The notes under the pieces: generated by a model
Seen by the model: the letters and a program-made list of their open reading frames with translations, nothing else
The model's database searches: none
What the model was told of the DNA's origin: nothing
Shown here: in pieces, positions 21,791-34,925 of the stretch
How positions within the stretch are numbered: position 1 is the first letter of the stretch
Layout of the letters: every line of letters starts with the position of its first letter
Program-made: the position numbers and the translations under genes
NCBI GenBank assembly: GCA_003665825.1
Contig: QPFY01000005.1
Location: forward strand, 124,001-188,000
Reading direction: 5' to 3'
Length of the DNA: 64,000 bases
Source of the DNA: Microbotryum silenes-acaulis
Taxonomy: Eukaryota; Basidiomycota; Microbotryomycetes; Microbotryales; Microbotryaceae

Positions 21791-23673
21791 GCAGCGTGTT
21801 CACCGCGTTCGCGGTGCATTCGCAGCACATTCGCAGCACACAGTGATCATCTTTTCGGCTTTTGCTGCTGTTGTCTTTTGTCTTGCTGCAACTCGAACCA
21901 CTATTCCGCTACAACTCGCGCGAGTGGTCAGGGGAGTCGAAACACCGTACGAGGGCTCCTAATTCCACTAATTAGGCCCGCAGGAAGAAGCACGCGATAG
22001 CCGCTCATGGGCATGTGAAAACCGTACGAGAATACGTGACTTGCAGTTGCTTGCTTGTCACAACTTCTTGCAATAGATAGCCTGCTTCATGATTTGATCG
22101 CTCGGGTAAAGAGGCGAGGTATGTTCCTACCTGCCTAGTAGTCTAAGACCAACCCTGCTAACCCGTCCTGCTGCATACGATCTAAAGAGAATTGTCTCGG
22201 AGCATCGCCAAAAAAAGCTTTACTGCTCATTTTAAATTGAGCGCGGATCAACAAACGCCCACCCTTCTGAGGTTGCGCGGCGGAGGCCGGATACTTTACG
22301 TAAATCTAAACCTACAACCTCGGTACCTTCCAAACTCCTCTCCCTATACCAAAAATGTCAACAGGCTGACCAGGAGTGATGACGCCTTTCTTTGTTCCGC
22401 GAGAATACCTTACTTACCGACTTTTAAAGACCCAACGACATGCGAAAGAATATCTCCCGAAGCTGTGGAACAACCACTTCACCGAGATTTGACGAGTTTC
22501 GAGTACGAACTGCTATTCGTACCCGCTAAGGGAATCTGGATCGTGCTGAGCCATACCTGAGTGTGCCCCGGGGATCTTTAGCCGTCGGGTGGCGAGCGCG
22601 AGCCGTTGGCGAGCACGGCAGGTTTATGGAGCGCTGTCCAACAGGGGGTCTCAATTACGCAGCCTGCGAGTCAAATGTCTCAGCGAAGGCCGATGGAAGC
22701 GCTGCTCAAGTCGAGAAAATTTCCTGCTGCTCGTGAACGAGATTCGTGCTGAGGAATGGTGCTGGTGACCTCAACTTTGGGGACCGTGCTCAAGCACTAT
22801 GCTTGAGCTCAAAGATGCAAAATCTGCAATGTATGCAGCATCAACAACTCCCAGCAGGACGGCAGTCGCTGTTTTGGCGACAAATTGCGGAACCGTAGGC
22901 CAAATTGTGTCTGAGACAACACACGCGGCGACGGCTCCTCGGATACCGCGAGACTGCCGCGGTGGAACATCGCTAGCGCCGATGGGCAGGCCATCGTCGA
23001 CACTTTGATAATTAATCCGCCTGGGCAACCTAACACCTTGAAATGCCGATCATAATTGCGGCCTCGCTTCGCCGCTGTCTTTCGTAAAGGCGAAAGCTGT
23101 AGCGCGCCGAGACACAGTGAGGCCAGCAGCCGACCAGGAAGTTGCGTGCTTGCTTTGACACTACACCAACTCTCTCAACCCGCCCAAGGTTCGACGACGA
23201 GAGGCTACCCTCATTTTGCGGCAGCCGGGAAGTGGTCCCTCTGTTGCACTACTCACCTGGTCTCGAAGCTCACAGGGCCGCTCCTCGCGCTCTTCGCGTA
23301 CTTCCAGTTGTGGATCGCATTTGAGACGCACAAAGGCTTCGATATCCCGAAGGAGCGTTCAGACTGTAACGAAAAGGCTTACGACCTGTTCCTCACTTGG
23401 TTCTCGCGTCTAATCCTCGAAAAGACCGCTTTCTTTACGATGTAAGTGCAGCCCGTCCGTCTCAAACCTTGGCGACCACTCACGAAGTCCCTAATGAGAT
23501 GAGCGCCGCCCGCGAGCGTCGAGGTCTGAGCCGCCGAGTCTGCGATGCAAGGCACCACCGGACTTGAGACTCGAGAGCTCGGCCTCGCCCTGGGCTGCAT
23601 ACGAGATTTGTATTGTGCTCGAGTTGACGGAACATTTACCTTTTCTCGTTTTCAAAACTCGATCAATGCAGCA
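21791..23673. other. Gene-poor region
   Basis: No gene supported. Open frames at 22192-22560 and 23056-23445 lack recognisable domains and good splice partners. The right end should contain the promoter and leader of the next gene. Confidence 0.45.
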
Positions 23674-26600
23674 ATGGTACTCTCGAGCGCTGTGCCGATG
23701 CCACCCTCGCGAGCTGGATCGCCGGAACAAGAATTCCGCCCCTCGGCGGTACCTCGGACTTCGTTCTCCGCTCCTCGGGGCATCGCAATCGGAACGGTGA
23801 CGCACCAGCACGGTACGAATTATCACCCTGCATTGGTACCACTGCCTCCGTCACCCGAAGAGGCGGGATCATCTCCGCTCCTTCCTTCGAATCGACCTTT
23901 TCGGTCACGGAGACCGAGCCCCCCGGGACCGATCGTGATTCCTCCCCGTGGGATCTTGCAGGAGCCGTACTACGTCACACCCTCTCCCATCCCCAGCGTA
24001 TCGACATCCAGCTCGATCTGGCCACCTCCACCCCCAGCGTCGCAACCGCGAGGACCCCGTCTGGACGTGCCTGTCTCGAGTGTGCCTTTCAACCCCGGAT
24101 GGACGACACCTTTTCCTTCCGTCCAACTGGAAGCCTCCCCTCCGCGACCGAAACGACCTGCAAGACCCGACGAAGCCTTGATGTTTGCTTCGCCACTCCC
24201 TTTTCCTGGCTACGAGCAGCTGCTGCAATCACCGACTTCGGACACCACCGCCGTCCACGGCGGGATCCGCGAGCGCGTCGACCTCTTCACATTCCTGCAC
24301 GAAACGACGCACGCTGCCTCACCATCGGTGGCTGCGCGATCTCCCATCTCCCCCATTAGCTTGGCGCACTCGTTCGATCGGATATCGCCATCGACGCGTC
24401 GGAAACCTGTGCCCAAATACGAAGCTTCACCTGTGCGCAGAGGTCGAGCTTCACCCAGGGGCGCTCCGCCACCGACTTCGCCGGCTCGCAGTGCGAGGCT
24501 TCAGGGAAACCCAGCGACACCGAATAGACTCAGCATTGGAGGGTTTGAGGCTCTGCTTGCGCGTGGCGTACCTCCTGTCTCCTCATTCGTGGGCGCCGGG
24601 CGTAAACGAGGACTGGCGGATGTCGACGAGGAAGATCTTGCGGCACCGCGACACCGTAGCGCATTTGCGACTGACGAGTCGCCCAAGGGCGGCAAGCGAA
24701 GGGCGACTTTTCATGGAGATAGCATCGGATTCGAGATGGACCCTGACGATACTAGTAATACACGTACGTCGGGGCTGGTACGGTCTCGCAAGGCTGACAA
24801 CAAGACCTTTTCGTGGTCCGAAAAGCTGCGACAAAGTCCCTGGATTCCCGGATGGACGGCTCGGAAAGACACAACCGGTCGACGAGCTTCTCGCGAGATT
24901 GTTTCCCGTGACGTCGGCATTGCCCCCATTTTGGCCACGAGCGACAACCCCGGCTCAATACAAATAATCTCTCACAACACATGGAAAGAACAAGCACCTT
25001 TGACAGCAGCCAAGGTGAACCGCCATTTTGTCCCGCTACCACTGCACAACACACCGCAACAAAGTGGTGGCATGAGACGTCGAAGCAGTGCTGTACAGCG
25101 AGAAGACAAAGAAGCCAACAAGGGCCTGGGAGAGGTGATCGTGATGCCGAGCTCGTGGGAAAACGAGAGTATCTACGCTCCCGTGCCGCAAGGCGAGCTA
25201 ATTCTGCATTCCATGCGGATCAACTTGAGAGCACTCGACTATCGAAACCGACTTATGCGACTAGTCTATCTCTTGTACTCGCTTCTCATCGTATTCCCCA
25301 TTCCAGCAACCCTCTTCCTCGACTACAACGTCATCTACGCGCTCGTGCAGATTGCTCTGTCGCCTTCCTTACCGACTGCGTCCGTTTTGGCTCGACGGAA
25401 TCTCGTCGGCGTGCCTACGCTAAGGTCGAGCACTCCCTGGTGGATCGCGACGGGACTATACGCGGGGTGCACTACGCTCTGGATTATGGTCGTATGCATC
25501 TGGTTGGGCTTTGTTCGGGGATACGTGCGGCACTGGCACAGGGGTGATGTGGCGATCACCAAAGTGTATCAAAACTTGACGTGAGTGATGCGTGTTCCAG
25601 GCAATGTAGGACCGCGCTAATGAAGTGACTACCCCCATTCAACAGCTCCTTCCACTCTGCATCTTTATCATCCTTCTCGACCTTCTCAATGTTGTGGCGT
25701 GTTCGTCTCGCCCCATTGCTGCGCTCGAGTATCTTGTCCAAGTCGGTCGTGGGGAATCGGCGATCAGATTGGTTCATTGAGACGTGCCACTACTACCGTC
25801 AAGGTGAGCATCGCTGTTCCGTCGAACACCCTGGAAGGTATGGAGCTGACCTGAGTATCGCTCGTCGACCTAGGCTGGCCAACACTCTTGCTTCTGGCAC
25901 CGAGAGCCGGACTCTCGCTGGCGCTCCTCCTCCTTTTCGGCACGACAGCATACGGCTCTGCGAGCGCAGTAGCTTCGAGTCGAGACTCGGCCTACTTCAA
26001 CCGTGACGGAACATTGACTTCGTTCTCGGTCGGATTCCTGATGGCGTAAGTTCCCACTAGTAGTTCTACTCACATTCAATAGCTCGAGAACAAAATTTGA
26101 CCTCTCGCCAATCTGTCTACAGTAACCTCGTTTGGGCCGCCTGGCACCTACTCTTGTGGTCCCTAGCTGTCGTCGGCATCGGCCTCTACAAGCTCTTCCC
26201 GTCGTCGGCGCATTCCTTCACCGCGGCCTCCGACTCATCTCTCCTGGACCTCACTCGTACGGTGTCGTCCGACTCCGGTCAGCCCTCCGGTTGGCGCTCT
26301 CGACGGGATCGGCGATTGCGCGCAGCGATCTTGTTGTGCCTCCCCCGCTCGAGTCGATCGTTCTCATCACTTTCTGGAAGGCATACCTCCGAATCCAAGG
26401 GCGGGCACTTTTATGCCAAGTCTATTTCGTCACCCGAGTTGCTCCAAGCGCCTCCCCGACCCGCACCGCTTGGACTCGCTCCCCAAAGTGTCCGTGTGGC
26501 GAAGCGCGACGAACGAGCTGGATCCACAGCTGGGAAGGAGAAGGAGAACCGTACGATGCATATGGACGCTACGCCGAGGCAAAATATGGCTGACCTGGAT

Positions 26601-27983
26601 TACGAGCGTCGTAAGCTCGCGCGTGACGATGCTGCGGCGACACTGTCTGGTCAGCGACCCATGGCTTCCTCGCCTCCTGGCGTGCGCTTCCCTTACGTCC
26701 TCCCCACACCTCGCATCAGCGAGACGCCTTTCATGAGCCGCGAGATGAATACGTTCAGCGACGAAGCTGTTCGCGTCCCGTTGCCCGAAACGAGTCCAGA
26801 GCCAACGACGAGGGGCATCTCGAGCCCTCTTGGCCTGGTCAGCCCCTCGACGCGACAAAGACGGTTCGCTGCGCGATCGCCGGCCGCTCCCGAGCTGCGA
26901 CTCGACCTCAGTGCTGTGGCGGATGAGTCGAACCTTCTCCGCCCTCCACTCAAATCGCACTTTTCTCTCGCCTCGGACCTGACGGGCGTCGCCAAAACCT
27001 CTTCACCTACGACCCCAGGCGGTGTGGACTTTTTTACGGGGCCTCCGGCGACAATGCGACTCGCCGAGTCGGAAGCGACCCGATCTTCGGCAGGCTTAGT
27101 CCCACCCTCGCCGTTCACAATGAAATCCCCTCCCTCTTTTCTTTCCTCGGCCACTGACCCAGCGACATCCCCGATCGATGTCTCCCGCAACCCCAACCTC
27201 AGGGGTGTTGGCGAGGGAGAAGACTGGAATGCCGCAGCAGCGACGACGATGCACGTTCGGGAACTACAAGCGACGCGCAACTTGACGGACACGGTTATTG
27301 AGCGTCGACGCATCTCCGAGCGCCTGCTCCTAGAAGTGCAAAGGCTCGGCGAGGCGGAGGAAGCCGTCCGACGCGAGGAGCGTCGACTTGCGTCGTTGAG
27401 GCGTATCGGCGAGGTTTCGTCGGCGGGGATCATGCAGACTGGCCTCGGGGTTACGATTCAACCCCCTTCCATCGCTAGTACCCGAGATGCGTCATCACCC
27501 GCGCAGCAAGAACGATCGCCGGCCCTACCTTTCACTCCGCAACTTGGTTCTCTCGAGGCTACGCCTCGCATGTCGGAGATGGCGTCAAACAATGATCCTT
27601 CTCAAGCGCTGCTCCCTCCGTTTCGTTTTTCCTATAGCTCCCCCGACACGACTCAAGCCGGTCTAGCGATCGACACGGACCCGGACCCTGGACCTGCAAC
27701 AGGTGACGACTCGTCCAGGTCTCTGAACCCCGCCGCGGCACTCTTGACGACGGCAACGATCAGCGAAGCCGGTGTAGACCGCTACAACGTCGGTAGCAGC
27801 GTCGCCCCACGACCATCCCCACCTTCGCTCGGCGGAAGGTCCCCTTACGCTTTACCTCAAGCCTCGACAAGCACGGGCACGTTCGGCATCGCCAAGTCTC
27901 GCGAGTCGAGGATCAACCCTGACGGAGGGGTGGGCGAACCGATCCCCGAAGTCCCAGAGACGGGCCCGTCTTCCTCGGCATAG
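23674..27983 (+). CDS. Large multipass membrane protein with disordered ends, unknown function
   Basis: Exons 23674-25580, 25646-25803, 25874-26045, 26123-27983; 1365 residues. An in-frame ATG at 23545 would add 43 residues. Residues 1-500 are Pro/Ser/Arg-rich and disordered. Then come hydrophobic segments near residues 527-560 (LVYLLYSLLIVFPIPATLFL, probably two passes with the next stretch), 590-615 (TGLYAGCTTLWIMVVCIWLG), 690-712 and 747-770 (WAAWHLLLWSLAVVGIGLYK). The soluble tail of about 590 residues is again disordered with SP motifs and one coiled coil near 1136-1176 (ERRRISERLLLEVQRLGEAE). The layout is a compact membrane core between long phosphorylatable tails. I do not recognise a named family. 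Confidence 0.75.
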
Positions 27984-28304
27984 ACACTGTTACTTTCTCT
28001 TCTCCACCTATACCCTAGGTTTACTCGCTTTGCGCTTCCTTTTCTTCGCTCCACATTATACGGCCGGAACGAATAATATATGCCTATATTCTTTTGGACT
28101 CTCTGGTTCTCTTTTCATGCACCCCTCCCTCCTCCTAGCAGTCGAGGTTTACCGTAGTGCTTCATCAGCATGTAACATGAATGTCATCTCGCGCACGTAT
28201 TGGCCCCAGCGCGAGCTCGTCTTTTGAAGAGTGCTAAGAATCTGAATTGCAAATGATCTGACAAACAACTATGATCTGACCCAACAACTAGGACCCGAAA
28301 GTAC
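27984..28304. other. Convergent intergenic region
   Basis: A 321-bp tail-to-tail gap between the multipass membrane gene (+) and Ctf18 (-), T-rich near 28020-28120 as expected for 3' untranslated sequence. Two GATCTGAC words occur at 28254-28280. Confidence 0.5.
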
Positions 28305-31300
28305 TCAGACCAAAAAGTCAGCGACGCGTTTCGTCGTCCTGACGGCATTGGAGAACCCTTCGTGGAAACGGTAGACGGCCTTGATCGCTCGAGGTTGGAC
28401 GACAAAGTTGACTGGTTAATATGAGCGACGTCAAGTATCTTAGTGTTTGAATATCGGGGGCAGAGTATGGGATTGGAAGAGACTTTACCCTGCGGACCTT
28501 CCGAAGCGGCGACGGGTTTGGCCACGATGGCCCGACCGAAGAAGTCGACGGCTTCTTTCATGCCCGAAGCGGCACCATTCGCAGCATTTGGTTTTCTGAA
28601 GTCGCGCCCCAGACAGATGAACCTATCAGCCCCCGAAAAACTTTTACACGACTTGCGCAAAGCACTCACACGTTGTAAGCCGCCAGGATATCCCCAGCCG
28701 TCGTCTTGGTCGCTGTGGCGGCACCGTGCCTCTCGCTCCTCCGAATGACCTCGGCTTCCATCTCTCTCGTGACGAGATGTCGAACGGCATACCTCGAGGC
28801 CGCGATATCGGTCGCTCGCTTCCCTTCGAAATGAACAAAGACGTCGATGGGTCTGCTCGTGCCGCCGAGAACCGTCAGCCTATCGCAACGGCCAAAGCCG
28901 GACCAAAGCGAGCTCATCCGAACTCACGGTTCCAACTTGTACATCAACTGCCCCTCCTCGTTCTTATCCTGCACAAACGCCAAACCTAAACCCAACATCG
29001 TATTGACCAACTTGATCAACACGACCCTATCCTCGGCCTTGATCAATTGGCTATTGATGGGTTTCAATTCGGGTGAGAGGATGCGGTTGAGGAGAGGGAG
29101 TAGTTCGGCGGATACGTTGGGGCCCGTGAAGAGGGATTTGAGGCCTTGGGGCAGTTGCGAGGAGAAGGTTTGCACAATCTCTTGGTGCGCGATGCGTTTA
29201 AGGTAGGCCTGCAAATAAAGGAGTCGTTCCCAGGATTGTCAGCGTGATGCGCAGCGAACGCAAAGACGGAACAACATACCTCGTAATCGGCTTTGGGGAA
29301 CTCAAGCGGGATCGTCGAATGACTACTAAACAACCTGTACCACGGCGCAAAAGCATACGGCACGTAGCCCAAAAGTTCGTAATCCCGATCGGACCTCAAC
29401 CTCCCATCCAAACGATCATACAAGAAGAGCCAATCCAGCGCCTCGTTGATCCTCGGCCAGGTAGCGGTCAATTGTTTCGCGCTGAGATAGTTCTGGAAAC
29501 ATCCTTGCGAGATCTTTTCGTATTCACCACAGGTTTGGACGTCGCGTGTGATACGGTTGACGAACCGATCGTCGGAATTACCCCCACCCTTTTTGCGAGG
29601 AGGTTTCTTGAACAGCCGGTCGATGACTTGAGTCACCGAAGTGCCCGTGTCTTTGAGGCCTACGATCGTCGATCGGATCGCTTCCTCATCGACGTGCGTA
29701 CTTCGCCGTTTGATGAACTGTGGAGGCGAAAAACTTCTCGACATCAGTCACCCTGCCGCGCGGGCGCAAAAGCACACTGATGTCGAGTTCCCATGCCCCT
29801 CACCTGTAAAGTATTGAGACAACTCCTCAGATCCCCCTCTGCGACCTCGGCCAACATGGTCAAGTTCTTCGAATCGGCGCCGAGACCTTCCTCGTCGCAG
29901 ATCGTCCTCAAGCGCTTGACTAGCATCGTGTTCGTCGGTGCCGAGAAGCGGACGATCTTGGCCATTGGTCGAAGAGGACGTAGAGTTGGTGCGTAGCTGA
30001 GGGAGTACAACTGCGCAGTCAGTGCCTACATGTTTCAGAAGGTATCGTTGAGATACGCACAGGTCATTGCAGATGCAAATGATGGGTCGCAGCAACGGCC
30101 GATCCTTTTTGCCCTTCCCTCGGTATTTCCTGTTCGAGCTCCCCTCATTGACCAACTTGACCAAAGTCCTGACGAAACTCTGTGTTGACGCAAAACACCA
30201 AGATTCAGCTCTCATTCATAACGGCGTTGGACTGCCACACTTCACCCAACACTCACCGACTCGCCCCCACCCCCCGCCCCATCCACCTCATCGATAATCA
30301 CACAAGTCGGTTTATTCCCCTTCAACCTTCCATCCATCGTCAATGCCGTACTCTCCAACGCGTTCCGAATGCGATCCTCGACCACTTTACCCGTTCGATC
30401 GTCCGAGGCGTTAACTTCGAGGACTTGGTAGCCCGCCTGTTGGGCCAGGACGTAGGCTAGGGTCGTTTTTCCCAATCCGGGTGGTCCGCAGAGGAGCATG
30501 ACCTAGTGACAAAAAAAGAGGGGCGCGGATCAGCAAACTCTCTCAACCTCTCCTTAACGTCAGCCAAACACCACCCACCTTTTCCTGCGGTCTCCCATAG
30601 GGATCCGAATACGCCATCCCACCGTCGCCCACACCCCCATCCTTCCCTGCCCCTGCCCCTCCAAACCCTCCTTCCCTAGCCCTCTTCTTCCTCCTCTCCT
30701 TCCTCAGTTCGGCAGCAGCGTTATTCTTACCCTGGTGGTTCTTGAATACGCATTGGTCCCATTCTTTGAGCCATAAGAGGGCCGAACGGTGAATGCGCTG
30801 TTGGAGGAGGTCGAGCATACGCTACAGTGAGTGCATGTCCAAACGCACACGTGGTTTTGGTGGGGGACTCACCTCGTCGCCCAACAGATCGGTGAACCTC
30901 TTGGGTCTATACCGATCGGTCCAAAGTATCGTCTCGGGTGGGTTCATCCCAACGTCCTGAACCAGATGCGCATTCGTACTATACCACGATCAACGAACCA
31001 ACATACATCAGCATCGTCAACTGCATCCTACCTCGACCGAGAGAAACGCACGCATCAGCCTCGAGTTGCTTGCGCGCCAAGATATGCTCCTGCTGAATTT
31101 GTTCGACCATACGATGGTACGGCGTCTCCAGCATCGAATGTGCCAATCTCTCTAACGCTTCAGCATCTTCCTTCTGTTGAACAAACACCACCAAATTCCG
31201 CTCGGTCTGTCAGCAAGCTCTCCCCAACCCGCCTCGCCTCGAATGATCCGAAAAATTTTGCTGCTCATCTGCCGTGTAAACGAACCTTGGCCTGCGGCGT

Positions 31301-31954
31301 ATACTGATACATCTCCAACTTTTTTCTCCTCCCGAACCTCACCGTCTTGCCATCCAACGTCGTTGCTGAAATAGGGACGGTCTCGAGGTAGCCCGGTCTT
31401 GAGAGGGAGAGGTTAACGTTGGTCAGATCGGAGAAGGGGGTCGTGTAGTCGTGGGTTAATGAGGTGGTGCATGGGGCGATAGGAGGGACTGCGACGGCGG
31501 GCGAAGTTGAGTTGATGGATGAGTAAGCTGCTGTCGAATGAAAGATAGAGAATCAGCTTGACTTCCCTCAAGCGTAAAAGCAAGGCGCTGCAGTCGCTAC
31601 AGGCCACTGACCTGCTGCTCGACCCAATCCGAACTCCCCGACCGCCTCGACCTCATCCTCATCCATCGCGCCAAAGCCGTCCTCCTCTTCAAACCTAGTC
31701 GTCTTCCCCTTTGCCCAACTCGACCCCGAACCTACTCCCATCTGTAAATGCTGCTGCCCAATTCCAATCGTAGCGTCCTCCGAGTGTACTCGATCCAGCT
31801 CGTTCCCCTCGGACGCGTCGACGCGCGTCTCGTTCCATGACGAAGTCGATGATCCAGCCACCATTTGACTTGCCCTTGGTCTTTGTTGTTCCTCTTCTTC
31901 GGCTTCAGCCAAAGCGATCGCGTCTTCGAAATCGGGATCGGGTTCAAAGATCAT
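28305..31954 (-). CDS. CTF18: Ctf18, large subunit of the alternative RFC clamp loader
   Basis: Thirteen exons, transcript order: 31954-31612, 31530-31286, 31206-31052, 30978-30873, 30821-30579, 30502-30257, 30179-30061, 29996-29804, 29717-29280, 29208-28928, 28879-28670, 28595-28489, 28411-28305; 930 residues. The acidic start MIFEPDPDFEDAIALAEAEE is followed by TILWTDRYRPKRFTDLLGDE. The AAA+ core has Walker A GPPGLGKTT (370-378), NASDDR, Walker B IIDEVDGA (433-440) and RPIICICNDLYAPTLRPLR; the last is formed precisely across intron 7. The end YRFHEGFSNAV is the conserved Ctf18 tail. Ctf18-RFC loads or unloads PCNA and acts in sister-chromatid cohesion and the replication checkpoint. The linker around residue 335 is basic then Gly-rich. 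Confidence 0.95.
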
Positions 31955-32271
31955 GTCGACGCCTTTGTGCGGGGGGGGGGGGTGTAGACTCGGGGCGAGG
32001 CGACAAGAATGGAGGCAAACTCGATCGCGAGTCGTGACGCGTCGAAAGCCCGGTTTGAACCTTAGCGTGAGCGCACGGACCTCCATCCAGCCTCGATCAC
32101 TTACTCCCAGAATGGGCCAAGTCGAATTACAGGCCTGAACAGGTTTTCGCCCCTACCTCAAACTCATCTCAGAGACCCAACCCAACAGAATCAATAAATC
32201 TCCAATTTACCCCCCCCCCCGCTAAGAATACAAAATACCCCCCAAAACAGGCCTCCCCAACGACGCCCAAC

Positions 32272-34533
32272 CTAAATCGATAACCCCGCCATCGCCGCCG
32301 CCGCCTGTTTGCTGCGTTCCTGCTGGTGCTGACCACCTCCCTCGAAAGACACTCGAATACTAGGTTCTTCACCACCACCTTGCGCGTGTTCTTGATCCAA
32401 TTGAGCCTGCGCTAGATCGCGGGCTTTTTGGATGGCTAAAGATCGCGCGCTCATCCGATGGGAAATGTATTCCTGACCGATGATTCTGCACCAATTTCAA
32501 GGAACTTGTCAATGACGAACCGGTCCGGAACAAAAAAACAAAAACAAAGGTGGGTTCACTCACTCGACTGATCTTCGAATCACTTCAACCATCACATCCT
32601 CGACCCACTCGTTCTCCTCGAAAGGGATGTCCAACCAATTCGCCGGTAAGCTCTGACTCAAACTGACGTGCTTCAACCCGTGCGTGGGGTCGTTCAAGAC
32701 CAAGAGGAAAAAGAGCGCCTTTGCTGATGAGGTTGTGGCAGATCCTTCGGTTGGTGAGATGGTCGTAAGAGAAGTAGGGAGGAAAGGAATCGGTGCGAGA
32801 CAGGGTTGAATGCGCATGTAGATGGGGCAGGTCGTGACGGGGACGGTGATGCCCCCCTCTGCGGTCTTCGAGTTGTTCGGGTTCGGAGCAGGAGAAGGCT
32901 TGAACGTCGTCTTGATCAATTGGTCCAAATTGGCCTGTGAAATTTCCACACTGTCAGAAATTGCAGACACTGTGCAGGTTCAAAGCGTCGGCTCCTGAGG
33001 ATGCTACGGAATGAGAACTCACCTCGGCCAGTTTCCAGGCCGCTTCGAGCCCTTCGACGAGGTTGAGATCGCGTTCCTCGTCGTTGGATTCGGAGTGACG
33101 TTGCGTTCCTTGATCGCCCTTATTGACGATCAGGGTCCCTCCTTCGACTTGTTCCATCACCTGACGACACAAGGCATCAGTCCGTAGCTCAATTACCTGG
33201 ACCGATCCTCGCGCACTCACTTTGGACAAACTACTATACACCAACTGCTCGACGCCATCGTACCCAATCATATCATGACTCAAGCTAACCTTCAACAGCT
33301 CATGTTCGGCAATAGGGGGCGCAACCGCATTGATCAAATCCGTCAAACTCTTCAACGTCGAACTTTTGAGGTCTTTACCCAATTGATCGAAATGAACGTT
33401 CGAGGCGAGACCCATGACTTTTTTCGCTTGTTCGTTCTCGCCGAGGGCTTTGATCAGTCCTCCGGGTAGGGAGGAGAGTCCACCTTCTTTGGCTTGTTGG
33501 GTTGCGGATAGGACTTGTTCTTCTGCGACGGTGCGAGCGTGGGCGACGACGTGCGAAGCTTGTTGCACCACGTTCGACGCCTGGGACCACATCGAGGACC
33601 AGCCCCACCCTCCAGCATTGTTGTTCGCTGCCGCCGAGTCGTTCGAGCTGGGCGCTGTCGCATGGGTCGTGGTAGGTGAAGACAGATTCTGTTGATGGGT
33701 CGGAGGCGATGTGCTCAACGCATTCGAGCTATTGGATGCCGGAATACGGGTCGACCTAACGCTATCGGTGCTCCTCCTAGGTGGTGGCGCGGACGAAGCG
33801 GTGGACTGAAGGCTCGTCCGACTCGTACTACGACTCAAAGATGATGGCGCGGGTGCACCTCCCGTTGTTCGAGGTGCGGGTAAAGGCCTCGCCTGTACGG
33901 GATGGGTCGGGGTCGAAGAACGTTGGGTGATCTCGTCGAGAAAATCGAGAACGGATTGGGCTTCGGTCGCGTTGCTGTTGGCCGTCGCGGGGTTGGCTGT
34001 CGACGAGGAGGCTGCGTTCGCAGAGGAAGGTGCGGTGGCTGCGTTCCCCGGGGTTCCTGTCGAGATGCTCAAAGAAGAACTGTTCTGGGATGCCCGAAGT
34101 GAGCCCTGTGGTGGGGGTGCTCCAGCTGCTCCAGCTGCTCCGGTCGCGCCTCGGGCGTTGATCGAGTTGGAGAGCGTGCGCGCCGCGGTGGCCGTACGCG
34201 AATTGGCCGATGAAGCCAGCACCGACGGAGCGGAAGGACGAACCGACCCCGAGCTAGTCGTGCTGGTCGTGCTGGTCGTCGGCTTCGGGTTGGAATAGTC
34301 GTCGAGCGATTCGAGGAACTGCAACACGTCGTCCCTGCGCGGTCGGAAGAGCCACGCCACCAGCCAAGTGGGGCGGTCGTGGAGTTGTGGCGCTCGTCAA
34401 AGCGTCAGCGAACGTGGTCAGCGTGTACACGTCGCCGCGTGTTCTCCTACCTCGCATGTCCTCCACCACTCGAGGGGGCTCCTGTTCGGGAAGACGGTGT
34501 GGGCCTGTTGGTGCTGCTGTTGAGGTTCGACAT
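32272..34533 (-). CDS. MTC1: Mtc1-like protein (maintenance of telomere capping 1 family)
   Basis: Exons in transcript order: 34533-34451, 34334-33221, 33160-33023, 32934-32564, 32485-32272; 639 residues. The N-terminal motif DDVLQFLESLDDY is followed by about 200 low-complexity residues containing a second copy-like motif, VLDFLDEITQRS. Then comes the family core beginning GGWGWSSMWSQASNVVQQAS, followed by LSHDMIGYDGVEQLVYSSLS and WLDIPFEENEWVEDVMVEVI. Yeast Mtc1 is a cytosolic, COPI-associated protein found through genetic interaction with cdc13. The family call rests on remembered motif order and is good but not certain. Intron 2 (60 bp) is stop-free and a multiple of three. Confidence 0.75.
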
Positions 34534-34925
34534 GGCTGTCTGCCTTGCTGCGCGTTTCAAAGTGTGTGCACGAGGGCCAAGACAACCCGTCGCCGCGCGC
34601 GGGGGCACGTCGTGCGCCGGGCCATTCCAGTGCCATTCCAGCATTACATGGATAGAAACGGGAGCTTGCAGAAAGTCCGTTTTCAGTCGCACGCCGGCCA
34701 ATCGCTCGCAAAAACGACGGCCACACCTTAAACGATGTGATGACTGTTATTATACATTGCACTATGCTAATGCTCATGCTCTACTTGTCCCGCTTGGCCA
34801 CCGCGAAATGAGCCGCCGGTTTATTCCTCCCCGAAGCCAAAGGTCGAGCGATCGTAGCTGTGTGAAAGACACACAATGCTGACGCATCAGTTTCTCGATC
34901 CCACCCCACAAAGTAGAGCTCTATA
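34534..34925. other. Intergenic region
   Basis: 392 bp between two co-oriented minus genes: the promoter and leader of the Mtc1-like gene and the 3' flank of the Utp16-like gene. No gene seen. Confidence 0.5.

Noticed and set aside
22192..22560. Open frame containing LRLRGGG, reminiscent of the ubiquitin C-terminus
   Set aside because: The sequence before it shows no ubiquitin fold signature, and Gly-Gly is not placed at a protein end. Chance resemblance.
23056..23445. 129-codon open frame upstream of the multipass membrane gene
   Set aside because: No recognisable domain, composition uneven, no matching exons; probably chance or leader sequence.
28254..28280. Pair of ATGATCTGAC words as an attachment or terminator site
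   Set aside because: Two copies spaced about 20 bp apart without symmetry or a linked element; kept only as part of the dispersed GATCTGA observation.
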